A stretch of DNA of 64,000 nt from Gracilibacillus alcaliphilus (GCF_016909015.1 NZ_JAFBFA010000020.1:1-64000); one strand, 5' to 3'. Positions 34,789-44,347 are shown, numbered from the stretch's first letter. Translations and numbers: made by a program. Notes: generated by a model not told the origin, from the letters alone.

Positions 34789-35562
34789 ATGGGAAGCAAC
34801 TTTCATCATAAAGCTAATCGTAACAGCTATACGGCAAGAGAAGCCGATCAGACATGGGTGAACTTTGTACGTGATCAAATTCCATTCAAACCAATAGATA
34901 AAGCAGCAGATATCGGCTGTGGTGGAGGCATATACAGCAAAGGTCTGGTGAGATTAGGAGCAACAGAAGTCACAGCTGTTGATTACTCAGAAGCTATATT
35001 AGCTGGAGCGAAGGATCATTGCAAGGAATTCCCCCAAATCCACTTTGTACAGGGTGAAGCTGAAGATACAGGGTTACATAGTCATCAATATGATCTAGTA
35101 CTGGAGAGAGCATTGATTCATCATATCAAAGATTTAGAACCCACCTTTGCCGAGGCTTACCGGTTGTTAAAAACAGATGGTACCTTCCTTATCCAAGATA
35201 GAACACCGGAAGACTGCCTGCTGGAAGGAACGCCAACCCATATTCGCGGCTATTTTTTCTCTCTTTTTCCTACACTTGCAGAGAAGGAGATAAGCAGGCG
35301 TCACAAAAGTGAGACCGTAAGAAAGTACTTGAAGCAAGCAGGCTTTAAGCGTATAACAGAAGCAAAACTGTGGGAAGTAAGAAAAACATATCCTTCTAAA
35401 CAACAGTTATTAGATGATTTACAATCCAGAACAGGCCGGAGTATTTTGCATGAAATCGATGATAAGGAACTAAAACAGCTTGTTGGCCATATTGACAAAA
35501 AGGTTCCTGAAGACAACGTGATAGAAAAAGATCGTTGGACGATCTGGCGGGCGGTTAAGTAG
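34789..35562 (+). CDS. Class I SAM-dependent methyltransferase
   Basis: The 257-residue protein starts MGSNFHHKANRNSYTARE and has motif I KAADIGCGGGIYSKGLVRLG (about 38-57), motif II VTAVDYSEAIL and LVLERALIHHIKD. ATG 34789 follows AAGGGAGCTTGG and removes an overlap with the upstream gene. It appears to be co-transcribed with that gene but is not a close copy. Confidence 0.9.
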   Translation: MGSNFHHKANRNSYTAREADQTWVNFVRDQIPFKPIDKAADIGCGGGIYSKGLVRLGATEVTAVDYSEAILAGAKDHCKEFPQIHFVQGEAEDTGLHSHQYDLVLERALIHHIKDLEPTFAEAYRLLKTDGTFLIQDRTPEDCLLEGTPTHIRGYFFSLFPTLAEKEISRRHKSETVRKYLKQAGFKRITEAKLWEVRKTYPSKQQLLDDLQSRTGRSILHEIDDKELKQLVGHIDKKVPEDNVIEKDRWTIWRAVK

Positions 35563-35655
35563 GGATAGAAAATTTTGTTGCGGCAAGTTCCGCATATCTT
35601 TGTAATGAAACATTAACAGACTGATTATTTTTGAAAAATATGTCTTTTTCTCAGT

Positions 35656-35692
35656 GGAGTGTAGGTTCTGAATACTATACTCCTTTTGTTTA
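35656..35692 (+). terminator. Terminator after the methyltransferase pair
   Basis: GGAGTGTAG pairs with CTATACTCC (one G-U) and TTTTGTTTAT follows. Confidence 0.65.
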
Positions 35693-35827
35693 TATGGCGA
35701 AGTGTTTTATAATCTATAAGAAATATTTTGGATTCAGTAATACAAGATCTTACCTTACATAGAGCAATTTTATAAAAAATAGAGATAGTACGAGGTTGAT
35801 TCTATCGTGAAAACATATAAAATATTC

Positions 35828-35856
35828 TTGCACTTTAACAAATAATCATATATTAT
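35828..35856 (+). promoter_or_regulatory. Promoter of the TRAP operon
   Basis: TTGCAC (35828-35833), 17-bp spacer, TATTAT (35851-35856). The predicted start near 35863 coincides with a palindromic operator. Confidence 0.55.
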
Positions 35857-35862
35857 AAAAAA

Positions 35863-35898
35863 TAACAACGTTGTTAATATGCGTTGGAAACGTTTAAT
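35863..35898 (+). promoter_or_regulatory. Two LacI-type operators at the TRAP promoter
   Basis: TAACAACGTTGTTA (35863-35876) is a perfect 14-bp palindrome with the central CG of LacI-family operators. TGGAAACGTTTAAT (35885-35898) is a second, cre-like site. The first overlaps the predicted transcription start. No LacI gene is adjacent, so the regulator is coded elsewhere. Confidence 0.55.
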
Positions 35899-36089
35899 CG
35901 CTGTCTTCATAGTCTATCCAAAATAAATAAGAGATAAAAAAATAGATGAAGCAGTGATCTATGTTGAAAGCCTTATTATACTTATCAAATAGGGAAGAAT
36001 ACATGATTATATCTAGAGTCTCAGTAAGGAATAACATCCTACTGGCGCAAGTTTCGCTTATAAGTAAGCGTTTTAGGAGGAGGATTATC

Positions 36090-37082
36090 ATGAAAAAGAG
36101 AGCGTTATCATTATGGGGATTGATGTTTATTGCAATGATCATGCTAGCCGGGTGTAGTGAGTATGCCGTTGGTTCAGATGGCAAAACTACACTGATTTTA
36201 GCAGAAAATCAGCCATCTGATTACCCGACTACCATCGGAGCAAGGGAGTTTGCAAGACTGGTAGAGGAAAAGACCGATGGCAGATATGAAATAAAGGTAT
36301 ATCACGGCGGCCAATTAGGTGATGAGAAAAGTGTCGTGGAACTGATGCAGCTTGGGGCAATCGATGTTGCCAGGGTAAATACGACACCATTGACTGAATT
36401 TAACGATGAAATCGGTGTACTTGCGATGCCGTTTCTATTTGAGGATGAAGAGACAAAATGGGAGAAGCTGACTGGAGAAGAAGGCGATGATCTGCTTGAT
36501 ACATTTGCAGGCAGCAGATTAGTAGGATTAGCTTTTTATGATTCAGGTGAAAGAAGTTTCTATAATACGATTCGCCCGATTGAAACCCCGGAAGATATGC
36601 GAGGTTTAAAGATTCGTGTGCAGTCCTCTGAATTAGCTATTGATATAGTAGAATCACTGGGGGCGTCTGCTACACCAATGGATTATGGCGAAGTATATTC
36701 TTCTCTGCAAAATGGCGTAATTGATGGTGCAGAGAATAATTTTCCGAGCTATTACACTTCCAGCCACTATAATGTAGCATCGTATTTTACAGTTAATGGA
36801 TTCCAAGGGGCACCAGAAGTATTATTAGCGTCAGAAAATCTCTGGGAGGCATTAAGTGAGGAAGATCGAATAGCCTTTAAAGAAGCTGCAATGGAATCAA
36901 TTGAGGTTCAGCGCGAAGCATGGGACGAGTTAACCGAACTATCAAGAGAAACAGTGGTAGAAGCGGGAAGTGAGCTTGTAGAGATTGAAGACATAGAGGA
37001 ATGGAGAGAAGCTGTCCAGCCTGTTTATGATAAATATGGTGATGAGTTCAGTGAATGGATTGAGAAATTTTCAGGAGATTAA
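36090..37082 (+). CDS. dctP: TRAP transporter solute-binding lipoprotein, DctP family
   Basis: The 330-residue protein has a lipoprotein signal ending in MLAGCSEY and the DctP fold: GAREFARLVEEKTDGRYEIK, FYHGGQLGDEKSV-like strand, IDVARVNTTPL, then MRGLKIRVQSSE with the ligand carboxylate-binding Arg, and NGVIDGAENNFPSYYTS. These proteins bind acidic ligands such as C4-dicarboxylates, uronates or sialic acid. ATG 36090 follows TAGGAGGAGG. A uronate would fit the plant-polymer theme, but this is inference. Confidence 0.92.
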   Translation: MKKRALSLWGLMFIAMIMLAGCSEYAVGSDGKTTLILAENQPSDYPTTIGAREFARLVEEKTDGRYEIKVYHGGQLGDEKSVVELMQLGAIDVARVNTTPLTEFNDEIGVLAMPFLFEDEETKWEKLTGEEGDDLLDTFAGSRLVGLAFYDSGERSFYNTIRPIETPEDMRGLKIRVQSSELAIDIVESLGASATPMDYGEVYSSLQNGVIDGAENNFPSYYTSSHYNVASYFTVNGFQGAPEVLLASENLWEALSEEDRIAFKEAAMESIEVQREAWDELTELSRETVVEAGSELVEIEDIEEWREAVQPVYDKYGDEFSEWIEKFSGD

Positions 37083-37115
37083 TCAGATAAGTGAATCATG
37101 ATGAGGAGGGATAGA

Positions 37116-37613
37116 ATGGAAGCGTTAAAAAGGGCAAAACACCTGTTAGACAAGTTGTTGTTAGTTTTATCTTTAACATTACTTGTCTTTATGGTTTTAG
37201 TTATACTGTATCAGATATTCACACGTACATTTTTTAGTTATTCACCGGCATGGACAGAAGAGTTAGCACGTCTGTTATTTGTATGGGTAAGTTTTCTGGG
37301 GATAGCTTATGGATTTAAAGAGAAGCTTCATATTGCTGTAGGACTGATTGTAAATAAATTTAGCGAAAAGGCCCAGACATTGGTTGATTATATAGCCAAA
37401 GTACTAATTATTGTCTTTGGAGCTATTTTAATTTACTTCGGTACAGAGTTTATGATTTTAATGAGTTATTCAACAATGGCCGGCTTAGGTATCTCTTCCA
37501 GCTTTTTATATGCTGCGATACCTGTGGCTGGAATCTTTATTACAATCAATGGGATTGAATTGTTATTTGTAAAAGGTCTGCATCAAGATTATGACGATGC
37601 AAGTGAGGGGTGA
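37116..37613 (+). CDS. dctQ: TRAP transporter small permease, DctQ family
   Basis: The 165-residue protein has four membrane helices and the conserved FFSYSPAWTEELARLLFVW stretch of DctQ. ATG 37116 follows GAGGAGGG; an ATG six codons earlier lies inside that site. It overlaps nothing upstream but its stop precedes the DctM start by 4 bp. Confidence 0.92.
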   Translation: MEALKRAKHLLDKLLLVLSLTLLVFMVLVILYQIFTRTFFSYSPAWTEELARLLFVWVSFLGIAYGFKEKLHIAVGLIVNKFSEKAQTLVDYIAKVLIIVFGAILIYFGTEFMILMSYSTMAGLGISSSFLYAAIPVAGIFITINGIELLFVKGLHQDYDDASEG

Positions 37614-37617
37614 GATT

Positions 37618-38898
37618 GTGGAAATATTACTTTTAATGGGCGGTTTTTTATTACTATTGTTATTCAGGGTTCCAATAGCGCTCTCGCTTGCTGTTGTTTC
37701 AATTGGGACAGGATTGTATATGGGAATTAGCCCAGCGGCGATTATACAGAGAATGGCGTCTGGTTTAAATTCCTTTTCGCTACTTGCGATCCCATTCTTT
37801 ATTCTTGCAGGTGAAATTATGAATGAGGGCGGTATTTCAAGAAGACTGATTGCGCTGGCAAATGTGATTATTGGTAAAATCCGGGGCGGACTGGCTCTGG
37901 TAAACGTACTGGCAAGTACTTTCTTCGGCGGTATCTCTGGATCAGCACTGGCAGATACATCTTCACTTGGATCTGTATTAATACCAATGATGAAAAAACA
38001 GAAATATGATAAAGATTACTCCGTAGCAGTTACTATCTCTAGTTCTGTTCAAGGTGTGCTGATTCCGCCTAGTCATAATATGATTATTTATTCCATGGCT
38101 GCGGGCGGTGTATCGATTGGCGGGCTGTTTATGGGTGGACTTATTCCAGGTTTATTGCTTGGACTGGTCATTATGATCCTAGCTTATGTGATTGCCGTGA
38201 AGAAGAATTATCCAAGAGGAGAAGTGATTAAAAAGGAAGAAATACCTAAAATTGTTCGAGAAGGACTTTTAGGTATGTTTACCGTAGTAATTATTATCGG
38301 CGGTATTCTAACTGGTATATTTACAGCGACGGAATCAGCAGCAATTGCTGCACTGTATGCGTTTATTATCACCTTCTTTGTCTATCGAGATATAAAAATA
38401 TCACGTATGGGTGTCATTTTACAAAGAACGTTTAAAACATTAGCGATGGTGCTGTTTTTAATTGGCGCTTCTTCAGGATTTGGCTGGTTATTAGCATTGT
38501 TAGAAGTACCTTCTATGGTATCGAATGGATTGATTAACTTTTCACCAAGTCCGGCCATTACCTTGTTGATGATTCTTATTATCTTGTTGTTATTAGGGAT
38601 GATTATGGACATGGCACCACTTATTCTAATTGTAACGCCAATTCTGTTGCCTGTGGCAATAGACATAGGTATGGATCCTGTTCACTTTGGAATCGTCTTA
38701 ATGTTGGCATTAGGAATTGGGTTAGTGACACCGCCTGTTGGTTCGATCTTATTTGTCGGTTCCGCCATTGGGAAGATATCAATAGAAAAAGCGACCAAGG
38801 GAATGATACCATTCTACACAGTGATGATCATCGCCTTGTTAATGATTGCTTATATTCCAAGCCTTACTCTGTTTTTACCGCAGTTACTGGGGCAGTAG
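37618..38898 (+). CDS. dctM: TRAP transporter large permease, DctM family
   Basis: The 426-residue protein has about 12 hydrophobic segments with DctM hallmarks: LAIPFFILAGEIMNEGGIS, FFGGISGSALADTSSLGSVL, PPSHNMIIYS and LGIGLVTPPVGSILFV. The sodium-coupled channel works with DctQ and DctP. The start is GTG with GAGGGGTGA upstream. Confidence 0.94.
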   Translation: MEILLLMGGFLLLLLFRVPIALSLAVVSIGTGLYMGISPAAIIQRMASGLNSFSLLAIPFFILAGEIMNEGGISRRLIALANVIIGKIRGGLALVNVLASTFFGGISGSALADTSSLGSVLIPMMKKQKYDKDYSVAVTISSSVQGVLIPPSHNMIIYSMAAGGVSIGGLFMGGLIPGLLLGLVIMILAYVIAVKKNYPRGEVIKKEEIPKIVREGLLGMFTVVIIIGGILTGIFTATESAAIAALYAFIITFFVYRDIKISRMGVILQRTFKTLAMVLFLIGASSGFGWLLALLEVPSMVSNGLINFSPSPAITLLMILIILLLLGMIMDMAPLILIVTPILLPVAIDIGMDPVHFGIVLMLALGIGLVTPPVGSILFVGSAIGKISIEKATKGMIPFYTVMIIALLMIAYIPSLTLFLPQLLGQ

Positions 38899-39215
38899 CC
38901 TACTATTATTTGCACTCATGGATGTTCCATTCATGGGTGCTTGTTTGTGTAGATGGTTAATACCGAGGAAAATGCGAAGATTATATTTTTGTAATGATAT
39001 TTGTTAAAATAAAATGGAACTGGGGTATCCGTCAATTCCTACTTAATCTTCTTGAAAACCTCAACATCTTCAAGTCAAGTCATTACCCAGATCAGAAGTT
39101 TCATATGTAACAGCAGGAGAACGGTTTATTTATCGAAAACAAACGGTGTTAGAAGAAGATAAAATATGACGGGATACACTAAGATAGAGTTAGTCTCGGG
39201 CGAAGGGAGTCGAGT
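38899..39215. other. Intergenic region with terminator-like hairpin
   Basis: GCACTCATGGATG pairs with CATTCATGGGTGC (38912-38940) after the TRAP operon, but the T run is weak (TTGTTTGTG). Nothing else recognised. Confidence 0.5.
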
Positions 39216-40235
39216 ATGAATAAAAAAAGAGTAATCCTGCTGGTAAGCGGCAGTCTCATTTTGATTGGAATCATTAGCGTATTTTTCATAACAGATAATG
39301 AGCAAGTAGAGCAGCAAGACCAGCCCTTAGCAAGCTTAGAGGAAGTATATGAAGCCATTTATCAAGAACAGCACGATCAGGGAGGCTATATTCCGCCAGC
39401 AGAGCACTATGATTTTGTTGAAGAAACGTTTGGAAGAGTCAACGCACTTGCTTATCAGGGAGGATATATCTATTCTGAGGAAGATGATGATTTCCTGAAA
39501 GGGCAGGCCATGCTCCAGTATAAGAACGAGGAATACAATACAGAATATGCCCCAATCCTTCCGATTATAAGGATAGACAGATGGTATCGTAATGATAATT
39601 CTTCTCCTACGAAAGTTTTAGACGCATATGCGAACGATTGGCGGAAATTTTATTTAGATACTGAGGGATTTGAACAAGTAGGGGATTATTTAATCGGTTA
39701 TCCTATTGTAACTGCTTACTCGGATCATAATCAGTATTATGAGAGACAATTAAATTTTCCTTCTATGACAGATCAGGAGCAAAGTGTGAAGTTAGCGGAG
39801 GATGAGAGATTTCTGCTGACAGGTACCATTACATTTCACATCTTATTAGACGAAGATAAAGAAGTAGAAGAGGCCATCGAAGAATTCTCTCATCTAAATG
39901 TTCAAATCGATGGTGTAAAGGCAGATTATTTCGGTAAAATTCTAGAGGAGCATTATCCCAATCTAGATAGAGCTGATTTAAAGGCCTTAATTGATGTAGA
40001 TATCCTAGAGGAAGCAGTATATCTGCCAAAAGACGGAGTAGTAACAGTGAAATATGAGTTTTTAGGTGGTCTGCCTCTTTTACCTGATGGTGAGAAAGCA
40101 AAGGCGCAAACAGAAGAAGAGAGGGAAGCGTTATATACAAATCCGGATTATTACCCAACGTTAATGATTGAAGGCACAGAATTTCCTTTGCTGAATGCAG
40201 TGGATATGGAAGGAGAAATTGCGTTTCAGCGATAG
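39216..40235 (+). CDS. Hypothetical membrane-anchored extracytoplasmic protein
   Basis: The 339-residue protein has one N-terminal membrane helix (VILLVSGSLILIGIISVFFI) with no lipobox, then a very acidic outer domain. It includes PAEHYDFVEETFGRVNALAY and a C-terminal VTVKYEFLGGLPLLPDGEKA. It starts after CGAAGGGAGTCGAGT. I do not recognise the family. The high Asp/Glu content is typical for surface proteins of salt-tolerant Bacilli. Confidence 0.7.
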   Translation: MNKKRVILLVSGSLILIGIISVFFITDNEQVEQQDQPLASLEEVYEAIYQEQHDQGGYIPPAEHYDFVEETFGRVNALAYQGGYIYSEEDDDFLKGQAMLQYKNEEYNTEYAPILPIIRIDRWYRNDNSSPTKVLDAYANDWRKFYLDTEGFEQVGDYLIGYPIVTAYSDHNQYYERQLNFPSMTDQEQSVKLAEDERFLLTGTITFHILLDEDKEVEEAIEEFSHLNVQIDGVKADYFGKILEEHYPNLDRADLKALIDVDILEEAVYLPKDGVVTVKYEFLGGLPLLPDGEKAKAQTEEEREALYTNPDYYPTLMIEGTEFPLLNAVDMEGEIAFQR

Positions 40236-40306
40236 CGATTATTCAGTTTCCGGATAGGTTGTTCTGGATAGAGGGTCGATAAGTTCAAAAAAAGGTGGTT
40301 AGCGGT

Positions 40307-41056
40307 GTGAAAGAAACGGATTATGAAAGCTTTTATAATAAGATGGGAGAAATAAACGGCTGGGATTTTTCTAACCTATCTGCTATTTCAGAAGGTGTTA
40401 GCTGGAATTTTTATGATGAAGTCAGGAAACGAGCGAAAGTGAATGATATCCTTTTAGATATTGGTACTGGCGGAGGAGAGCGGTTAATCGAGTGTTCCTC
40501 CTCTTTTCTTCTGTTAATTGGGATTGATTTATCCAAGGAGATGATCAAGCGAGCTAATCTGAATTTGAGCAATGCAGCTGCTGCAAATTTAAGATTTTTG
40601 CAAATGTCTTCTGATCAATTACAATTTCCTGACAGCTTTTTTAATATTATTTCTTCCAGACATGCACCTTTCTCAGCCAAAGAAGTATTTAGGGTGCTGG
40701 CTCATGGCGGTTATTTTCTGACTCAGCAAGTCAGTGAAGCGGATAAGTTAAATATCAAAGAGGCTTTTGGCCGGGGGCAAGCTTTTGATCAACCGGATGG
40801 AACAGCAAAAGAGAAGTTTAAGAAGGAGCTGGAAAGCGCAGGGTTTTCTGAGGTTATTTCTTATGAGTATGATGCAATAGAGTATTATCAGAGATTAGAA
40901 GATTTGCTGTTTTTGCTAACTCATACACCGATAATTCCTGATTTTGGTCAAACGAAGCAAGATGTGGAGACACTGCAATCCTTTGTCGAAAAAAACATTA
41001 CAAACAAGGGGATTATGACAAACTCGAAAAGGTCGCTTATTATTGCCAAAAAGTGA
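40307..41056 (+). CDS. Class I SAM-dependent methyltransferase
   Basis: The 249-residue protein has motif I ILLDIGTGGGERLIECSS (about 47-64), motif II LIGIDLSKEMIKRA, and FPDSFFNIISSRHAPFSAKE. The GTG at 40307 is 8 nt after AAAGGTGG; another GTG at 40295 is inside that site. The pattern suits small-molecule methyltransferases of the Methyltransf_11/25 group. Acceptor unknown. Confidence 0.86.
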   Translation: MKETDYESFYNKMGEINGWDFSNLSAISEGVSWNFYDEVRKRAKVNDILLDIGTGGGERLIECSSSFLLLIGIDLSKEMIKRANLNLSNAAAANLRFLQMSSDQLQFPDSFFNIISSRHAPFSAKEVFRVLAHGGYFLTQQVSEADKLNIKEAFGRGQAFDQPDGTAKEKFKKELESAGFSEVISYEYDAIEYYQRLEDLLFLLTHTPIIPDFGQTKQDVETLQSFVEKNITNKGIMTNSKRSLIIAKK

Positions 41057-41059
41057 AAT

Positions 41060-41106
41060 AGCAGCCTCCAGATCAGATTTTTCTGGTATGGAGGCTGCTT
41101 CTTTAT
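41060..41106. terminator. Bidirectional terminator
   Basis: AGCAGCCTCCA pairs with TGGAGGCTGCT between convergent genes, followed by TCTTTATT. Confidence 0.88.
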
Positions 41107-41558
41107 TAACCCAACTTTTTCTGGATCTGTTCCAAATGGTGTTTATCATGTTTTTGAAAGATACGGATAAAGCTGTCTGCCCCAAATTTTCGTTTGCCAG
41201 AGCCGATAGTGAAGCGATTTTTACTATCTACTTCTTCAAGGGCAGTGCATAATTGCAGCCTGGTAACCAAAAACTGGTCAATGATTTCATAAACCGATAC
41301 ATCCTTTACCTTCTCTAAGCCTTCCCTGTTATGTGTATCATGGTCAGGGAACGCTTGCAACTTAGCCTCGTCTTGCATAAATGGCACCATATTTTCTAGA
41401 TTAAACTTGTCCCAATAATAAAGATGTGCAACAATCTCCCGAATAGACCACTTATCGGCTTGAATTGGTTCGCATAATTGCTCTTCCTCTACTTGCTTCA
41501 AAGCCTCCACTTCATCTGCCATTGTTTTAAGGATACGGATTTCTTTTTTGGCTGCCAT
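41106..41558 (-). CDS. DinB/ClbS-like superfamily protein
   Basis: The 150-residue helical protein has the DinB layout: ADKWSIREIVAHLYYWDK (metal His), a central helix pair and a C-terminal HDKHHLEQI with the other His ligands. DinB-fold enzymes are often thiol transferases or DNA-damage proteins; ClbS-type members hydrolyse a genotoxin. The start at 41558 is used because GGAGG lies upstream; the frame is four codons longer. Confidence 0.82.
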   Translation of the reverse strand: MAAKKEIRILKTMADEVEALKQVEEEQLCEPIQADKWSIREIVAHLYYWDKFNLENMVPFMQDEAKLQAFPDHDTHNREGLEKVKDVSVYEIIDQFLVTRLQLCTALEEVDSKNRFTIGSGKRKFGADSFIRIFQKHDKHHLEQIQKKLG

Positions 41559-41677
41559 AAATTCCTCCATTAATTAAGTTTATACTCCCTATTCTATCAC
41601 AAAAAAGGAAGAAAGCACCCATTAAACTCGGAATTATATGGTAAAATAAATATAATTCTAGTATCAGGGAGGAACAG

Positions 41678-42154
41678 ATGGCTATTTCTAATTATTATAA
41701 AAATATTCGCAACAAACTCGGCTCCGATTTAATACTTATGCCTAGTGTCGCTGCTATTATCAGAAATCAAGACGATCACATCCTGTTTCAGTATCCTAAA
41801 GGCTCCGATTTTTGGAGTTTACCTGCAGGTGCTATTGAACCTGGAGAAACGCCTGCGCAAGCCGTTATCCGTGAAGTTTACGAAGAAACCGCTTTAACGA
41901 TTAGGCCAGATCATTTGCTAGGGGTATTTGGCGGGGAGGATTTTCGCTTTACCTATCCTAATGGTGATCAAGTAGAATATAATATATTTGTTTTTGCCTG
42001 CACTATTATTAGTGGAGAGTTGTCCCTAAACGATGATGAATCAGTCCAATTACGTTTTTATCCAGAAGAAAGCAAACCAGCACTTGCTTTGCCATATCCG
42101 GATTTTATTTTTACAAAACAAGCTGCTAGTGAAGTATTCTTCCAACAACCTTAA
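41678..42154 (+). CDS. Nudix hydrolase
   Basis: The 158-residue protein has the Nudix box GAIEPGETPAQAVIREVYEETALTI (about 51-75; the usual EEXG Gly is Ala). The start follows AGGGAGGAACAG. It leads a likely operon with the acetyltransferase (18 bp) and HAD phosphatase (12 bp) genes. Confidence 0.88.
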   Translation: MAISNYYKNIRNKLGSDLILMPSVAAIIRNQDDHILFQYPKGSDFWSLPAGAIEPGETPAQAVIREVYEETALTIRPDHLLGVFGGEDFRFTYPNGDQVEYNIFVFACTIISGELSLNDDESVQLRFYPEESKPALALPYPDFIFTKQAASEVFFQQP

Positions 42155-42172
42155 TGAAAAGAGGTGCGGTTT

Positions 42173-43000
42173 ATGATAATCGAACTGGAAAAAAGTGATT
42201 TTTATAAATGTACGGAGATGGTCGTGTCAGAGAGTCATCTCGAGGTACCTGCCGTTATTTATGGGAATAATCCTGGCAGGATATTTGTCGATAACAAGCA
42301 ATCTCCAAGGAGCGGGATGATTTGGTTAGGGAATATGGATGGATTTATCTTTATTGGAGAGGCAGATAATCTGCTCTTTAACCGAGAGATCAAGACCTAT
42401 ATGGATGAGGTCATCGCACCTGAGGCAATCAAGTTAGGCTTGGGGGATTTTGAAGGATCAGGCCATACACCAGAATGGGATCAAACGATTACCGAAATCT
42501 TTGAAAAGGAAACACTTATTTCTAGCGGTCAAAGGGTATATAAACTACCCGAGGAGAATTTCGACCAGCAGACAGTTCCTGAGATTAGCGAGGATTACTC
42601 GATTGTAAAAGTTACCTCAGATATAGATCAGTCCAATTTTAAAAATAAAGAGTTGCTTCTCCATCCCCTTCAGGAATTCTGGGAGAGCCCAGCTGATTGT
42701 TTTGCCAAGGGAGGGATTGTCTATATGGCGATGAAAGAAGCGGAAATTGCTGCGGTTATTTACACAGGATTTAGTTATCAGAACAAACATTTAATCGGTA
42801 TTGAAACAGACGAGCAGCACCAAGGGAGAAAACTGGCCCAAAGACTGACATACAGCTATGTGCAGGAGGCACTAGCAAAAGGAATTATTATGTATTGGGA
42901 TGTAATGGAAGTCAATAGCCCGTCAATCGCTGTTGCGGAAAAAAGCGGTTTTCAACGTCTTTTTAACTACAAAGTATACGAATATTCATTTGTAAAATGA
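42173..43000 (+). CDS. GNAT acetyltransferase, two-domain type
   Basis: The 275-residue protein has a C-terminal acetyl-CoA domain with GIETDEQHQGRKLAQRLTYS (about 205-224) and WDVMEVNSPSIAVAEKSGF. The N-terminal half (SESHLEVPAVIYGNNPGRIF and GNMDGFIFIGEADN) is typical of the GNAT_acetyltran family found in Bacilli. ATG 42173 follows AAAGAGGTG. Target unknown. Confidence 0.86.
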   Translation: MIIELEKSDFYKCTEMVVSESHLEVPAVIYGNNPGRIFVDNKQSPRSGMIWLGNMDGFIFIGEADNLLFNREIKTYMDEVIAPEAIKLGLGDFEGSGHTPEWDQTITEIFEKETLISSGQRVYKLPEENFDQQTVPEISEDYSIVKVTSDIDQSNFKNKELLLHPLQEFWESPADCFAKGGIVYMAMKEAEIAAVIYTGFSYQNKHLIGIETDEQHQGRKLAQRLTYSYVQEALAKGIIMYWDVMEVNSPSIAVAEKSGFQRLFNYKVYEYSFVK

Positions 43001-43012
43001 GGTGGTCATGAG

Positions 43013-43780
43013 ATGTTTAAGGCACTTTTAATCGATTTAGAGGGCACATTGTATGTGAAGAACAAGCCGATAGACGGAGCGATAGAGGCAATAGCTGATT
43101 TGAAAAGGTTGGGTATACCCATCAGATTTCTGACAAATACAGACTCAAAAACGCCAAAAGGTATGAAAGTAAAGCTAGATCAGATGGGCTTTGATATCGC
43201 AGAAACAGAGATCTTTACGCCAGTGACTGCTGCTATGAAGTTTCTAGAACAACAAAAAAGAAAAAGTGGTTATTTTCTGGTGACAGCTGAATTGCAAACC
43301 TTGTTTGCGCCGTATACGGTGAAAGATCAGGCAGCAGACTATGTAGTGGTAGGCGATTTTCGCGATCATGTGGATTATGAGTGTTTGAACAAGGCATTCC
43401 AACATATTATGTCTGGTGCAGAGATTATTGCTCTGCAAAAAGGGAAATATTTCATTAGGGAGAATGGCTATAATTTGGATACTGGTGCGTTTGTGCAATT
43501 GTTAGAATATGCTTCCAATAAAACAGCCTATGTATTAGGCAAACCTAGCAAAGACTACTTTGCTTTAGCATTCGATGAATTAGCAGTGTCTGCTGAAGAA
43601 GCAGCAATAATAGGTGATGACCTTACGACTGATATCGTGGGAGCAGATACGATCGGAGCGGAAGGTATCCTTGTCAAAACAGGAAAATATACGACTGCTG
43701 CATTGACACAATCAGCGGTAAAACCAGATAAGATTATCGATTCCATTAGACAGCTGCCATCGCTTTTAAAAAATAGCTAA
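43013..43780 (+). CDS. HAD-superfamily phosphatase, subclass IIA
   Basis: The 255-residue protein has HAD motif I as LLIDLEGTLYVK, motif II in RFLTNTDSKT, and motif III/IV as GKPSKDYFALAF and IIGDDLTTDIVGA. Motif I has Glu in place of the second Asp (DLEGT), a natural variant in related HDHD2-like proteins. The cap arrangement is that of NagD-like enzymes. Substrate unknown. Confidence 0.88.
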   Translation: MFKALLIDLEGTLYVKNKPIDGAIEAIADLKRLGIPIRFLTNTDSKTPKGMKVKLDQMGFDIAETEIFTPVTAAMKFLEQQKRKSGYFLVTAELQTLFAPYTVKDQAADYVVVGDFRDHVDYECLNKAFQHIMSGAEIIALQKGKYFIRENGYNLDTGAFVQLLEYASNKTAYVLGKPSKDYFALAFDELAVSAEEAAIIGDDLTTDIVGADTIGAEGILVKTGKYTTAALTQSAVKPDKIIDSIRQLPSLLKNS

Positions 43781-43861
43781 CCTGAGAATCTGTAAGAAGT
43801 GCTTTGCCTAGTAAAAGATGGTTACTCCGAATGAAAGATACCCTTTACACAAAGAGCTGAT

Positions 43862-44347
43862 TCAGCGGTTCAATTCCTCTGCTAATTTCTTAATAGCAGA
43901 CCTGACTTCCTGCATATTGGCGTCATTGTTCAAATGATTTCGGGAGTAAAGAAGCACAGGTCTAAGCGATTCAACCGACCGCCCGAATTCGTACATCCAT
44001 TCGTAACGGGGAACCATCCAAGTGTGGAAATGGTGTGTTGTATCTTCATTATAAAAATAATAGACATATTCAATACCTAATATTTTTCGCTGTGCCTTTC
44101 TGATTTTGACTAAAAGAGTAATATAATCTGCTTGTTCTTCGTCCGTCAATTCATCAAAACATTTGATATGCCGTTTGGAGGCTAAAATAATCAGTCCTTT
44201 TATTGGATAAGCTACATCCTGATGGGCATGAAAATAGTCTGTTTCGATTACTACGCCCCCATCAGGAGTAATTAGTCCGCTTGTCAATGCACAGCTTAAG
44301 CACTCTACTTCGACTGTCTTTCCGTTAGCTAATGTCACCTTTGGCAT
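43862..44347 (-). CDS. HIT-family protein
   Basis: The 161-residue protein has the histidine triad region HHFHTWMVPRYEW (about 105-117) and an upstream helix CFDELTDEEQADYITLL. HIT enzymes hydrolyse or transfer nucleotides. The N-terminal VECLSCALTSGLI has Cys positions like many HIT members. It follows the subtilase-like gene by 38 bp on the same strand, so both are likely in one transcript. Confidence 0.86.
   Translation of the reverse strand: MPKVTLANGKTVEVECLSCALTSGLITPDGGVVIETDYFHAHQDVAYPIKGLIILASKRHIKCFDELTDEEQADYITLLVKIRKAQRKILGIEYVYYFYNEDTTHHFHTWMVPRYEWMYEFGRSVESLRPVLLYSRNHLNNDANMQEVRSAIKKLAEELNR

Larger units (their letters stand above)
35563..36089. other. Regulatory region before the TRAP operon
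   Basis: These 527 bp hold a terminator (35656), a promoter (35828), and two LacI-type sites (35863, 35885). The frame upstream of the DctP start is open but lacks a ribosome binding site, so it is not coding. Confidence 0.6.

Noticed and set aside
35961..36089. 43-codon N-terminal extension of DctP
   Set aside because: The downstream ATG has TAGGAGGAGG and gives a proper lipoprotein signal peptide; the extension has neither.
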